From Legionella genomosp. 1 (GTDB lineage: Bacteria; Pseudomonadota; Gammaproteobacteria; Legionellales; Legionellaceae), in assembly GCA_945889365.1 (NCBI GenBank), contig CAMDBQ010000117.1, positions 1-5,445 on the forward strand: a stretch of 5,445 nucleotides of DNA, in the 5' to 3' direction. A model generated the notes under the pieces. It was given only the letters and a program-made list of their open reading frames with translations. It ran no database searches and was not told the DNA's origin. This document shows, in pieces, positions 4,992 through 5,445 of the stretch (positions within the stretch are counted from its first letter, which is position 1; every line of letters starts with the position of its first letter). The position numbers and the translations under genes are program-made.

Positions 4992-5445
4992 ATGAAATTG
5001 TTACGCAGGGTTCAACACATACCCGAACTCAACGCCGGTTGCGTTGCTACCATTGGGAATTTTGATGGTGTGCATCGTGGACATCAGGCTTTATTGGCCA
5101 CGTTGCGAGAACGGGCATCTCAATTGCAATTGCCGACGGTGGTTTTGTTATTCGAGCCTCAGCCTGGAGAATATTTTAACAGGGAAAAGGCACCTCTACG
5201 ATTGTATCGGTTGCGTGAGAAAATTCAGGCGTTGTGCCCATGTGGCGTTGACTATGTTTATTGTTTGAAATTTGATAAGCAGTTGGCCACCATGTCACCA
5301 GCTGAATTTGCTGAACACATTGTTTTTTCGCGACTTAATGCTAAATATTTATTGCTGGGCGATGATTTTCGTTTTGGTCGTGACCGCGGTGGTGATCTGG
5401 CTTTACTTAAAACAATGGGTGAAAAAAGTGGGGCGGTTGTTGAGG
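4992..5445 (+). CDS. ribF: bifunctional riboflavin kinase/FAD synthetase, N-terminal part (3' truncated by window edge)
   Basis: RibF converts riboflavin to FMN (C-terminal kinase domain) and FMN to FAD (N-terminal adenylyltransferase domain) in the cytoplasm. Only the first 151 residues, most of the FAD synthetase domain, are inside the window; the frame is still open at the edge and the kinase domain is not visible. TIGNFDGVHRGHQ (20-32) contains the nucleotidyltransferase motif of the HxGH type (His28, Gly30, His31). LLFEPQP (52-58), RLREK (73-77), CGVDYV (84-89) and LLLGDDFRFGRDRGGD (120-135) are the other conserved blocks. The match to E. coli RibF is co-linear from the first residue (MKLLR versus MKLIR, from memory), which supports the ATG at 4992. 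The ribosome-binding site is weak (AGAG, 7 bases upstream). An in-frame TAG at 4980-4982 rules out a much earlier start. In many gammaproteobacteria ribF precedes ileS and lspA; that side lies beyond the window. Confidence 0.97.
   Translation, partial: MKLLRRVQHIPELNAGCVATIGNFDGVHRGHQALLATLRERASQLQLPTVVLLFEPQPGEYFNREKAPLRLYRLREKIQALCPCGVDYVYCLKFDKQLATMSPAEFAEHIVFSRLNAKYLLLGDDFRFGRDRGGDLALLKTMGEKSGAVVE

Noticed and set aside
4966..4994. TTGACC, 17 bases, then TATATG: a promoter-like pair directly before ribF
   Set aside because: The -10 would overlap the ribF ATG, so transcription would start inside the gene past the start codon. The conserved N-terminus supports that ATG, so the match is probably chance.
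5044..5268. 74-codon plus-strand open frame inside ribF
   Set aside because: It is an out-of-frame shadow of the conserved RibF sequence.

Overview
This is ordinary chromosomal DNA from a gammaproteobacterium of moderate to low GC (by eye, somewhat under half). The visible dnaE, sohB and ribF products match my memory of the Escherichia coli proteins closely and co-linearly. The AT-leaning codon use and compact genes would fit a Legionellales-type lineage, but nothing in the window proves that placement. No mobile element, CRISPR array, tRNA or rRNA was seen.

Layout from left to right. (1) Bases 2-1231, plus strand: the C-terminal 409 residues of the DNA polymerase III alpha subunit (dnaE), cut by the window edge. 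(2) Bases 1363-1941, plus strand: an unrecognised exported protein made of two tandem copies of a six-cysteine domain; it is the least explained gene here. (3) Bases 1998-2081: a REP/BIME-like long inverted repeat between convergent genes, whose two arms differ by a compensated base-pair change. (4) Bases 2122-2319, minus strand: a small unrecognised protein with a charged Lys/Glu tail. (5) Bases 2472-3407, minus strand: the membrane-anchored S49 protease SohB. (6) Bases 3575-4429, plus strand, divergent from sohB: a fumarylacetoacetate-hydrolase (FAH) family enzyme. (7) Bases 4478-4903, plus strand: a small universal stress protein. (8) From 4992 to the right edge, plus strand: the N-terminal FAD synthetase part of RibF, truncated by the window.

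The genes do not form one obvious pathway. dnaE serves replication, sohB envelope proteolysis and ribF flavin cofactor synthesis. The FAH-family and stress-protein genes are close, on one strand and may be co-transcribed. sohB and the FAH gene share a 167-base divergent control region. The points most worth a second look are the two-domain cysteine-rich secreted protein, the paired REP-like repeat with covariation, the A9 tract in the sohB linker, and the altered C-terminal glycine/proline motif in the FAH-family protein. I found no strong evidence for a novel multi-gene system.
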